From assembly GCA_029964075.1 (NCBI GenBank), contig CM057135.1, positions 32,477,366 through 32,541,365 of the forward strand: DNA of 64,000 nucleotides. Direction: 5' to 3'. Every line of letters begins with the position of its first letter. Within the stretch, counting starts at the first letter, position 1. This document shows positions 45,640 through 57,600 of the stretch, in pieces. A program made the translations under genes and the position numbers. This DNA is from Patiria pectinifera (taxonomy: Eukaryota; Echinodermata; Asteroidea; Valvatida; Asterinidae). Under the pieces are notes generated by a model, which saw only the letters and a list, made by a program, of their open reading frames with translations, made no database searches and was not told where the DNA came from.

Positions 45640-47600
45640 TGATTGTCTCAACCATTTCTGTTCAGGGTTTTTTGTGTCTTTTCTCAGGAATGGTAAGACA
45701 TTAGGTTAGTTTCCTTTCAACCAGACTTTTGAAATAGGATAAGTGAACAATCCAAAACATAAACTTGTTCGGGCATTTCACATGTTTCAGGCTGCAATGC
45801 CCCTTTAAGTAGCAGAATCAAATCCAGTAAATCTCTTTTAAAGGCAGGCACAGAAAAAGGGCAGACAAACCTCTTTTATAAAGTACGCCTGTTAATTGCT
45901 GACCTTTAGGGAGCCATGCCTATTGCAACCTTCATAAATTCGTCTGCAGTTGGTTCTTTGATTGGTTTCCCTGCTTTGTTCAAGCCTTACTAAGAGTAAC
46001 CTCTAGAAAAAAAGGACAAAAAAATTCAAGTTGGTGATGTCAGAACAGAAGGAGCAAGTAAGGAGCAAGTAAGAAAGTTACAGTCTGCTGTGGGAAAAAA
46101 AAGTCCGGCAAGAAAATATAATAAACTAGAAGATACAAATATCTAATACAATTTACGAAAGGCAACAAATCTGTTAGGTTACTTAATCCAATTACCTAAC
46201 TTTTTTATTTATTTACAGTTTGCTAAAAATTCTGAAGGAAAATTGTTCTCCACTTGGCGTACTCTACAAAAATACAAATTATGTTTTTGTTAATGCTAAT
46301 AAACAGACGTTTTTGTTAATGTAATATTTAGTTACATTTTAATGAAAGCAATTTGCTTGCTAAAGCGATTAATTCATTAGTAATAAATAAGATAAGGGGA
46401 GTTATCGCTTTGATTTACGTACTTTTGAAGTAAAACTACCAGGCTAGAAATTTTTTTTTTCCCATGACACTAAAAAGCTACATACAGTGTTTAGACTACT
46501 CACCCTGCTTAGGAAATTCTAAATCGACCACGTCATAAAATGGCCAACTAAAGTACTCCATACCACTAAACATGGATGGATACAATTTTTAAGTACACAT
46601 AACCTCTTGATTGGCAAAATCCTTAAATTTAAGGTTAACTTGTTCTGAGCATTTCTGAGAAGTATTATAGCACCATGTTTACTTTAAAAATACTTCCTTG
46701 TTTCGTTACAAAGCCAAACGAGCTGTCTAAAAAAAGAAATGCTCCTTAAGCTTCATAAATAGGTCTCCTTGACATACTACCTATGGTTTAGTTTATTTAA
46801 AATGTCCTATTATTACTTTTTTTTTATCAGTTCATCAAGGCAAATGTTCAGGTATTTCAGCAGAGCTTATCAGTGTCTTTAACCAGTTAATGCTGGAGGA
46901 CATGTAACCACGATCTGGCAATGTATATTCGCAGGGGAGGGCGACGGATTAAGCTTTGCCCGAGTTGTTGGCGATGGACGTCCATACACGTCAGTGTTTC
47001 CCATTGGTTATGTACACACAGTGTTTTAAACTCGAATTTGGTCGTTGTACACGGCCAGTCATCGTAGCAAATAATCGCCCCGTGGCAAATATCGCTCCGT
47101 GGCTAGGCCTCGGAGTGTTGCAAAATATGAACCTACAGTGACAAGTATCGTACAAATACTGTACAAATGACTCTCAAGAGTCGGTATTTGTGGTGATTGA
47201 CTAAATTTTAAAATTTGGCTTATTTATCTTGTCTTTTTAAAAAATGGTGTTTTTCGGCCACAAATAATCGTAGCAGCAAGTGGTTCAGCTGTTCCACACA
47301 ATTCTCTAAACCAAGTTCTATGCACAAAAAAAGTTTTATATCTTTAAGACCTGTTTTGTGTTTTCTAGGAGCTTTTGAGACAATGAATTTAATGGGAGGT
47401 TTGCAGCAACATCATGTGAATGAAAGGTATATCTCTTAGTGAGTTGTGTGGTTCTGAGAAGAAACAGTTGGTTTAACTTGACGTTTTGAACAGTATGCTC
47501 TGTTCGTCATCATGAGACAAGAAATTTAGTCTAATTTTCAATTACATTTCATGCTTTTGAGCAATAAGCCAAGGACCCTTGATGTAACATTCAATCGTTG
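45640..47600. other. gene-free stretch
   Basis: AT-rich. No exon, RNA gene or intact element recognised. Confidence 0.45.
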
Positions 47601-47830
47601 TAGGTCAATGCAGTCAAGAATTGTCATAGAAATGACTGGAAGAATATGACAAAAAAAGAAATGTTCTGGGTGGGATTCGAACCACTGTCATCAGGGGTGG
47701 CACATCTGAATCATGGCAAACAAATTCCACAGTGCTGCCTGAACCACACAATTTTCCGCTAACACAGCTTTCACGAATATCAGCAAAAGGTATGCCAACC
47801 TGAAAGGGAAAACTCAACCTAAATGAATCA
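47600..47830 (-). mobile_element. tRNA-like SINE remnant
   Basis: On minus, GTGGTTCGAATCCCACCC contains a perfect B box (GGTTCGAATCC) followed by sequence unlike the other SINEs here. The A box is not clear. Confidence 0.45.
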
Positions 47831-47839
47831 TGTAACAAT

Positions 47840-48455
47840 TAATGTTGTGCATCGGGTCGGGTTGACCAGTTCAAACCAACCCGAAACACTATTGATATAC
47901 ACTGAACCGAAACCGATTTGAACTCCCCAAATCCGACACGACCCAACCTGACGAAAATTGAAGTAAAAAAACAACCGAATTGACACGAGACCGAACCAAC
48001 CAAAAACCCCCCCAGAATATCTTGCTTGGGCAACTGCGTCCGCTTTTTGTGCCTGAACTTACCCACGTCATGTGAAAATCGTCGTCTCTCAGTAACGTAC
48101 TGAATCATACTGTACAATACTGTGAAGACTCATAACGTGACCAACTGGTGGGCCTACACGTATAGACTGTGCATAACAGACTTCAAGCCATGTGTACAAT
48201 CATGCAGTGGGTTGACGTTGGTCGTACTGGGCACAGTGACTCTGCAATAATATTGCACCGCGTGAATTCCCAAACTGTTTCGGTTTATTAGGGTTTTTCA
48301 GAAGAGGCCCAACCAACCCGACCTGAAAATTGCAAACGCAAAAACCAAAACCAACCCGACCCGACTGAAATGATGGAAAAAAAACACTTGATTTGAACCG
48401 ACGTCGGTTTTTGGGTCGGGTCAGTTTCGGTTTCGGGTCGGTTTGCACAACATTA
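47840..48455. mobile_element. hAT-like element with GGTCGGGTT arrays
   Basis: The left end TAATGTTGTGC is inverted at the right as GCACAACATTA. Flanks GTAACAAT and GTAACATC match in six of eight bases, a decayed 8-bp duplication. Both subterminal regions repeat CGGGTCGGGTT, AACCGAAACC and ACCCGACC words. No transposase. It lies 3' of ILK. Confidence 0.65.
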
Positions 48456-48600
48456 GTAACATCAGAAAATATCTGATCAGTCACAACGTTGCGCTATGGA
48501 TATTGCTCATGACAGCTTTTCAGTTGATTTTATTGTTTGGCACAAAAATATGCTGACAACTATACTGGCAGCATTTCGTTGGTGATCTTTAATTTTATTT

Positions 48601-51600
48601 TTACGCAATGCGCATCTTGTCAAGGATCGGCATGATGCGGTCGAAGCGCGGCCGCTTGGTAGGGTCCTCATTCATGCAGATCTTCATCAGCTTGACGATG
48701 TGAGGGGAGATGCCTGGCAAGAGCTCCACACGCAGTCCCTCCCCTACGATCTGAGCACACACAAAAAGGAAGGAATTGCAATCAATAAAACAAACAGGAA
48801 TGGACCGATCCAGTAAGCTCCGCCCAGTGCGCACGTGGGCAAATTAACACGTGCTCCTCTCCAATGCCACGCTGCATTTTCCTTCCGCGCGCATCATACG
48901 CGCGTGCACGCATGTCGGACATAAGTCACGGCTGTGATTGGTCAGAACACCGTGGGGCGGTGCTTACTGGATCGGTCCATTCCAATTGCTTATGTTCATA
49001 TAACCGGATTGGACAATTGTTACTTTGGGTTAAAGATATACGCACACATGTCTATCGAGGACATGGTACCAAATCTGCATTCTAAAAAAAATTTCAGGAT
49101 ATGAAAAAACAGATACTGTCATTCGCACAAAAGTTGGGGCATTTACAAAAAACCTAAAAACACTTCGCTGTCAACAACTATTGGAAAATGTTGTGCTTAC
49201 TTCATAACAACAAATTTTTTGTAAATGTGCTGGAAAAAATTATTCAATTTAAGAGCATGTTGCGGTAATTCTTCAACCACTACATTATGCAAAGTGAAAA
49301 CTATAAGTAAAAAAAAAAATTCATAACAAAAAAAAATGATATTCCAACTGGGCGTATGTGCACATCAACCTTTGCCCTTCCATGTTCTGAGAATAATTAA
49401 GAAGCTAAAGATAGGTAAACAAGTCTATAAAGGCAACGGTATACGAATCTGCAATCTGCAAGTTTTCATGCAGACAAAAAGAATACGAAAATTTAGATCA
49501 AGCATCGTACTATTAAATACATTGCAGACCGAAGTTTTTCAAAACCATGAAACCCCACACTAAACCCTATGTAATTTCAACCACTGCAGCCATTCAAACA
49601 TTAATTTCCTTGGTGCAACATTATTTTCCTATGAAACATACTTTGTCCAATACCAATATGGGAAAATACTAATTAATTGAAATGGAGAAATAAATCTGAT
49701 ATTTTTCGGTACCTTCATTCCGACTTCCATGGGTGTCAATCCAGCAAACGGTACCTCTCTAGTAACCAGTTCCCAGAGTAGGATAGCAAAGCTCCACATG
49801 TCGGCCGCTCGTGTGTTCATCTCTTCTGGGTCCTTTTGAAGAGCTGAATTAAAATAAAAAAATCATCATCTTAAAGTTGGTATATACATGTACCTGTTTT
49901 TTTTCTCGAATTTTCAAATTAATTTTCTGAGCACAATTTGAATGAATACAATGCCCTGTAACAAATAAATTTGCTTGTTTGCATTTGCAGGCCTTTTTAC
50001 AGTTTTAAAGAGTGGTTTTACACAGCGCGCTCCGTTTCAGAAAGTTTCGAGCGAAAGTCTTTAAATATTTATATATCTAGTGACGTAGCCATGTATTCAT
50101 GTATGTTAATTTTGGAATAAATCCTAGCTATGCGATGATTGCGGCCGTTCTGAGACATGCTCCGCGATCCTACATTCTATCAGATCCTACATTTTATCAG
50201 AATCCCTGCTACTTTTGCATCTTTTCCTCTCAGAGGATTGCAAAACCCGTAGTTTTCAGAGTCTAGTTTTACACGTTCGCTCCAATGGGCATATACATAT
50301 ACGTGCATGTGTGTACACATGCACATTATGCACAGTTAGTCTGCAAAAGGCTCACATGTACATATGTGTACAGTAAGTTACTTGAACGTGTGTTGCATAT
50401 TATTATTCATAAACAGCACTGTCGCAGGAACGCATATGTGTAACTAGGTCCCACTCGACTCAGATTCGAATAAGGAGTGGGACGCTCTTAATTCAAAAGT
50501 TGAAATTAATTAATTGGTTACTGATCGTTGGTCGATTTTTTAGTGCGATATCTCATTGGAAAGTTCATAACTAATGCAATGCTGGAAAATTATCAATTCA
50601 ATTTGAAAATATAGTTTTTGGCGTGCCACACCAAAAAAGCATGTATATAGCAACTTTAATACTGGCAAAAATCCTAATAATAATGAAATGATTCTGCTAT
50701 ACCTTCTGGTGAGGCCCAGGCAGGGTTGAAGAATTTCCCGCGATTCTGGAAGGAGAATCTGGTATCTCCCATGTTAATCTTGGCCGTCAGCTCATCGTCA
50801 ATCTGGTCAACAATCCAAATAGGAAACAAATTGGTTCTGGACACTCTGAAATTTAGTGGGGAAGTGCGGTCAATTTGTGACTCACGATCGGAGGGTCAGG
50901 GATTCGAATCCAGCTGCTGGTCATATGTTGTGTCCTTGGGCAAGCCACTTCACCCTGACTTGCCTCTCTCCACCCAGGAGTATAAATGGGTACCGGCATC
51001 AGCTGGGGAGTAACCTGCGATGGACTGGCATCCCATCCAGGGGGAGTAGAAATATTCTCAGTCGTTTCATGCTACTGAAACCGGAGATAAACACCGGCCT
51101 GATGAGCCATATTGGCTTGTGACAGACTTTACTTACTCTGAAATTACAATCACGATGTCAGCATTGCATTCATGTCTATCACAAGTCCATTTGCAAGTCT
51201 ACCACGAGTCCACCGCAAGTTATCCAGACCTACGTCAAGTCACAAGCTATTCAACTAAACTACGACAAATGCATTCCTTTATTATTCATTTCCCAGTTAC
51301 TTTAGACCAAACGTGTGACTGGACTTGTGATTTACTAGTGACTGGACTTATGATGGACTAAACTACAAGACTGCCTAGACCACTGACTGTTTGGGGGTAG
51401 AGACACGGGCTTTTTTTTACATACAGCAACTAAATAAATCCTCGTCAGCTGATTGGTGGGTCGTTGATCACGTGTCATTAAATTATTCGCCCCAACGCAC
51501 GGTGCAGCCGCACGGCAAAAATAGTTACATTCCACGATAAATAGGGTTCCATTGCACGGTCACACTGTTGGCAGCTCTGACCATTCAGATGACAAGGATT

Positions 51601-54600
51601 TATTCAGGTGTTGTATAAAAAAATAATGAATGATTCGCATCCATGCAATGGAAAGAATAATTTGTTCAGTGACAGACGGAATGTAGCTTTCCACGAGGCT
51701 TCAAACTTTCCATCTGTCACCTCATGATATTATTCTTACCATTGCACTTATAAACTTTCATTATTTGTATACTAAAGCAGGCTTAAATTTCCTGAAGCCA
51801 AAGACAAATTAAAGGTTTCCCAAACCGCCATGGAACACTGAATTCTGTACATACCATGATGTTCTTGCTGTTGAGATAGAAGCGTGGGATGAGTGGCTCC
51901 ATGGCATGCAGGAAGGCCATACCACGGGCAATGTCTACCGCAAAGCGAAGCGTCTGAGCTTGATCAATCATCACATCTAACCAACAAAAACAACAACAAC
52001 AACTATTAGAGGTTTTTTCCTACGGCATTTTTCATTGAATACTAGTGTACCATTATATTGTAACGAAAATGCAACTCCTACTTATTTTTTTTAGCTTAGC
52101 TAAGAAACAGTCTGTACTAACAAAGTTTAACCCCAACTCCCTAGGCATTTTTTGCTAAGATGCAACCTCAACGCTGCAAAATCCTCCAACTGCCTCCATT
52201 TAAGAATTGCAAGCAGCCCCAATCCTCCAAAATCATATTATTTCTTGAATGAGGTCCTTGGAGGGGTGACCACCGCCTCAATCCTGCAAAATCCTCCAGC
52301 AATCACTGTCAATATGTTGAGGCAGAACCAGTGACATCCTGAAGCAGTGCAGAGGATTTCAAGTATTATTTAGGCCTACATTTATGCATGGCTGAGCATA
52401 AACAACACAAGGTCCGGCCTAAAACCTTGACACAGTGCAATCAGCCACACATTTTTGCAATATATATATAGCCTCAATCCTGCAAAATCCTCCATTTTGC
52501 ATAGAGAATTTTGGAGGATTTGGGAAGGTTAGGGTTAAGTGGGTTCCCCCCCCCCCCAAAAAAAACCCCCACCAACAACCTGTTTTGTGAATTAGGCAAA
52601 GTAAAGAAATCTGGCTGCTGAGTCAAGCTATTTCAAGTCTTGCAGAAAGGTTTCAGCATAATTGCTGATGAGTATAAGCAAACAATCACCAGTTTCCCAA
52701 GCTGGTAAAAAACCCCAAACCTTCTCTTACCTGACGCCTCGTGGAGAAGATGAAAGAGTGATCCCCGAGGCAGGTACTCACTCAGCACAATCAGGCTAGG
52801 AGGGTGGTTAACGCAGCCCAGCACAGCGTGGATGTTGGGATGGGAGAAGATGCGTAGGCGGGGGAACTCCTCCCCAAACTCCCGCGAGATGCGCGACGTG
52901 ATGTTGTGCTGCTGCAAGACCTTGGCCATGACCTCCGTGCCTTGCCACATACCCTTCCACATCTGGAGACAGATAAGGTAACAAACGGGATGATTGAGAG
53001 GATGACAGAAAGAAAGACAGACACCCTGACAGACACCCCGACAGACAGGGTGACAGATCTTATGACAGAGAGCCCAACAGACAGGGAGACAGACAGAACG
53101 ACAGACAGGTAAGATAACAGACGGGATGATTGAGAGGATGACAGACAGAATGACACACACCCCGACAGACACCTCGACAGACAGGGTGACAGATCTTATG
53201 ACAGAGAGCCCAACAGACAGGGTGACAGACAGAACGACAGACAGGTAAGATAACAGACGGGATGATTGAGAGGATGACAGACAGAATGACACACACCCCG
53301 ACAGACACCTCGACAGACAGGGTGACAGATCTTATGACAGAGAGCCCAACAGACAGGGTGACAGACAGAACGACAGACAGGTAAGATAACAGACGGGATG
53401 ATTGAGAGGATGACAGAGAGAATGACACACACCCCGACAGACACCTCGACAGACAGGGTGACAGATCTTACGACAGACAGCCCGATCAACTGGGCAACAG
53501 ACAAGTTGACAGAAAGAGGGATGGTCTGGGTGACAAACAGGGTTACAGACAGGGTGATGGACAGGCTGATACTTGTGCATCCTTAAACCAAAAACAATCC
53601 AGGCATTTTGTTTTTGCTGGGAACTTTCCTGAATCCTTACAAATAAATAAAGATTAAGTTGGAAGATGGGTTTACTGGTAGCTTTAATTCTACAAACACT
53701 GTATATTCTGTGCTTTGCAAGAGCTAGTGAGAAAATCAATTCACCGATTTTGGTGGTCGAATGATATCTGCGCTAGTAAGCAGGTAGCTGGTTCGAGTCC
53801 CACCAGAGTAAACTTGTGATTTTATTTTTCTCACAAGCTCTTGGAAAGCACTGGGTACTAGCCAGAATCATGTCCATACCTCGCCAGTTGGGCTGCTGCC
53901 AACTTTGGTCTGCAGCTTCACATGCTTGAGGTCAATCCCGGCAAATCTTGAGAGTGTTCCATCTCCTGACATACAGAAAGATATCCAAACGTGTGAGCAT
54001 GAAGTCAGCCTTAACCTGAAATTCCCTAGTACTTTTTCCAAGAAACTTGGTTGATCCTGTTTTGTACTTTAACTTTTAAAGGTAGAGTATATCATCTGCA
54101 GCTATCCAACGAAAAGTATTGTTGACAAGCATACTTGGTTTAAAGATAGTAATGGCAGTAAACTACCTGTGAAATTATTCTTTCTGGCATGCTGTCATTT
54201 TGAAGAAAATAATAACAGAAGGTCATTTCCAAAGATGCGTCTAAAGACGCATTTGGGAAATTTCTGTTAGTAGTTCATTTTTAATTCGGCAAAGCCATGA
54301 ATGGGTGCCCGCAAGCGTTGACACGACACACACGCGTGCGGTTGCTATAAGTCGTTGGTTCAGTGTGCGACATTGCGCAACTGGAATTGGCTGAATGAGA
54401 ACGTGTCCCGGACGCTGATTTCGGGCGCAATTCAAAACATGACTCGGCAACTTTTAAATTGAAATCGAGATCCTAGAATATTGTTTAAATGAAAAAAAAA
54501 TGCACAAAAGACAAATGATATTCCTTTAAGAGGTATGTATGTATCCAGTTCCATGTAAATAAAAAGTGATTGTGCTGTAGTTGTTCAATCCTAACAGATT

Positions 54601-57600
54601 TTGAAGGAATTGGGAGGAGATACATGTAGGGTTCTGAAGAAATAAGAGAAACGAAAGCAGGTCAATTGTTTAAGGAGGTTCAAGTAAATTTAAAGAATCT
54701 TTAATTTACGGGGCCATAGGAAGGATGCAAGAAATGTTAGTGAATCTCGTGTATTACAAATTAAGTTACATGTAAGGAAACTTGTGTCATCGTAGTATCG
54801 TAAAATTTGCTTATTTCTTTTATTATGCACACTTAATATTATATTTCTGCGCATTCATCTCAAATCACAACCAGAAAATTTGAAATTAGCAATACGTGTA
54901 CAACTGCAAGGCCACAGGCAGTGAACAAAAGCTACTGTTATGACTGTAATCACCATACAGGCAGCAATGCAAGTAACAAAGTGACGTGCACAATACATCA
55001 GGCAATATTGGACCTCTAATAATAAACACGGCCATTTGGCTACCTTGTGTAAATACTGTACGTCATCATACCATAGCTAAGGTACAATTACAGCTCCCAA
55101 TTACAATAGAAATATTCTCTTTTAAAACCACAATTGCCAATTATACAATTTGACCCAAATTTGACTTGTATAAATACTGAATCAAAAGCTTGATGTTATG
55201 ACTGTGTGAGGGGAATTGCAATTATTGGCAAAATGCATTATTCAATAAAGACTCTGCATATTAGGGAAGAAGTTCAAAACAGGAATCATGATTGTTCTTG
55301 CTCCAGGTTTCAGTAAGATTGCAACTGCATAAATGCATGGGTTGACTTTTTTTTTGAAATATCACTCTGTTAACACTGAGACTGGGACACTGGGTGCTCA
55401 TAAACCACCGTGCAGCTCAATTGGCCAAAGGCATTGGCCAATAGGAATCCCCCACATCTTCAGAACACGCCCTAACAGTCTGTAAGTTGGACGCAGCCTA
55501 ACTACCGGTACCACTCACACATTATCTGGTAAAGCAGCCAGTGTTGGAATGAAACTGGTGCATTTTTCGGCTTTACCGAGTAAAATCCAATTTGATGCTG
55601 ATTTTGAAATCCACAGAAGAATACATGTAAACTGGCTGAAAATTGAAGAAGGCTCGGAGACTGTTTTTGTCAATGGAATGGAACGCCAGCTGAGTATCTG
55701 TGTCGATTCTGTCGTCAGTTCTGAAAAGCTGCGGTGCTTTTAATGGCAATTTTCTTGCATTATTCTGGTTTATCCCCCAAACCAAAATTGTGATATCAAG
55801 GACGAAGCGATCCCCAGCAAGATGCTGTTCTGTTGATGTTCCAATAACAGTAAAACTGAGTGCAAAATCAACACATGCCTTTGACGTTACACTTGCGTCG
55901 GGGTGATGTAAGTCAATATTAGGTTTTGCCCTTCACCGACGTATAAACACTGTATACTCAGTGTGTTACCTCCACGAGTGAAAGTTGGACAAAATCATTC
56001 GTGTGGGACTCGAACCTACGACCTCCTGCTTTCTGGTGCAGACGTCTTACCACTCGACCACTGACTTTGCGGGATCGGTTGGCTGGTTTGAATCCGATGT
56101 ACATGTAGCACCGGGTACCGCAGTTAAACTATTCATAAGATGAACTTGCGTCGGAGTGATGTAAATCAATATTAGGTTTTGCCCTTCTGTTGTTATGGTT
56201 TGTCCAAATAGAATACCCTGCCAGATTCGTCTATGAAAAGAGATGCACCCAACTTTCTTAATGACAAACTTTTACCAGGGCTGGTCACGAATGAAAAAGA
56301 ATGTGATAACTGGCTCATCTACCCCAGTGTTCCAGAAAAGACAAGTTAAATTTGAAAAAAAGCAAAATAACAATGTGTTCCAAATGTGTCATTAGACTGG
56401 GCGTGCTGCTTCAACTCTGTTCTCAGCTTGCGACAGGAATACGTTGCAGGAATGAAGCCCTGAAGAAAGTCCAGTGTCCCCCGCCTTGGTTGGCCTACCA
56501 GGATCACTGTTACCTCTATGTTGCTGAGCTAAAACCAGTCTACGATGCTGAACTTTACTGTCGGAACTTTGCAACAAATGGCAGCCCTGCACATCTGGCA
56601 TCAGTAGCGAGTCTTGCAGAAAATGACTTTTTAGTGGCTTATAGTACGAAAGCCGCTGGACGGCATCGACGCTTTTGGATTGGATACCACGACCAACAAC
56701 AGGAAGGTGACTTTATTTGGACTGATGGAGCTTCTACAAATTTCACATTCTGGGATACCAATGAACCAAATAATGCCAATAATAACCAAGACTGTGTCAG
56801 CATTTTGCCGATAAGGTCTGGGGCATGGGATGACATGGACTGCTTGGTATCTTTAAGCTCCGTGTGCAAAATGCAACAGAACCTTCACAATGTAAGTACA
56901 TACTGTAACGTCTCTCTTGGGTGAGAGACATTATCAATAAAGAGTCAGATAAGATACAATATCTTACACACACTAGTCTCTACTTTATTCAGCAATATTT
57001 ACATCTCAATAGAGGGCGCACTATATACGTGTGGATTATGTGTGGGAGCTCTGTGTTTGGGACAGAGCCCTGATCTACAAAGTACAATCTACGTGTACAT
57101 GCCAAGAGCTCTGTCGGGGTCAGAGCCCAGATCTTCAATGACCAGAACTGCCATTTCTACACGCTTTATATAGACTTTTGGGTGCGCGTCTTAGCCAATG
57201 GGAGCATTGGATTCCGGTAGTCATGAATAATGCAGACGTGTACAAAGGCATGGGGAAAGTTCTCTATGGGAGATTTGTACACAACTGACTTAGACATTCT
57301 AGTGGAAGGAAGTCCGAGAGCAGTGGTTAGCGGGCGAAGTAGGATCACTCGTGGGTGCCTTACGGGGAACTGATCCTCAAAGGGAAAGGGAATAACTTTC
57401 TCGGTACGGGTTGTGTACAAGACTTAGTCTCTAGACTAGTTAAGAATCTACACACTAATGCTATGGAGTAAAAACTATGAGATGAAGGACGTAACCTGAC
57501 CTCTAGCTACCGTAGGTCTCGGCCAGTGGGTTAGCGGGACACACTCGCTGGGGTGTACGGGGTCACTGAGGGGTGAATACATGGGAAGGTTTTAGCGAGC

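Noticed and set aside
46881-46900. Possible family B MITE end (TTAACCAGTTAATGCTGG-like word)
   Set aside because: No matching inverted end was found within 2 kb.
52633-53739. Ser/Val/Leu-rich membrane-like proteins on minus
   Set aside because: Translations of the GACA-derived 136-bp satellite; hydrophobicity comes from the repeat.
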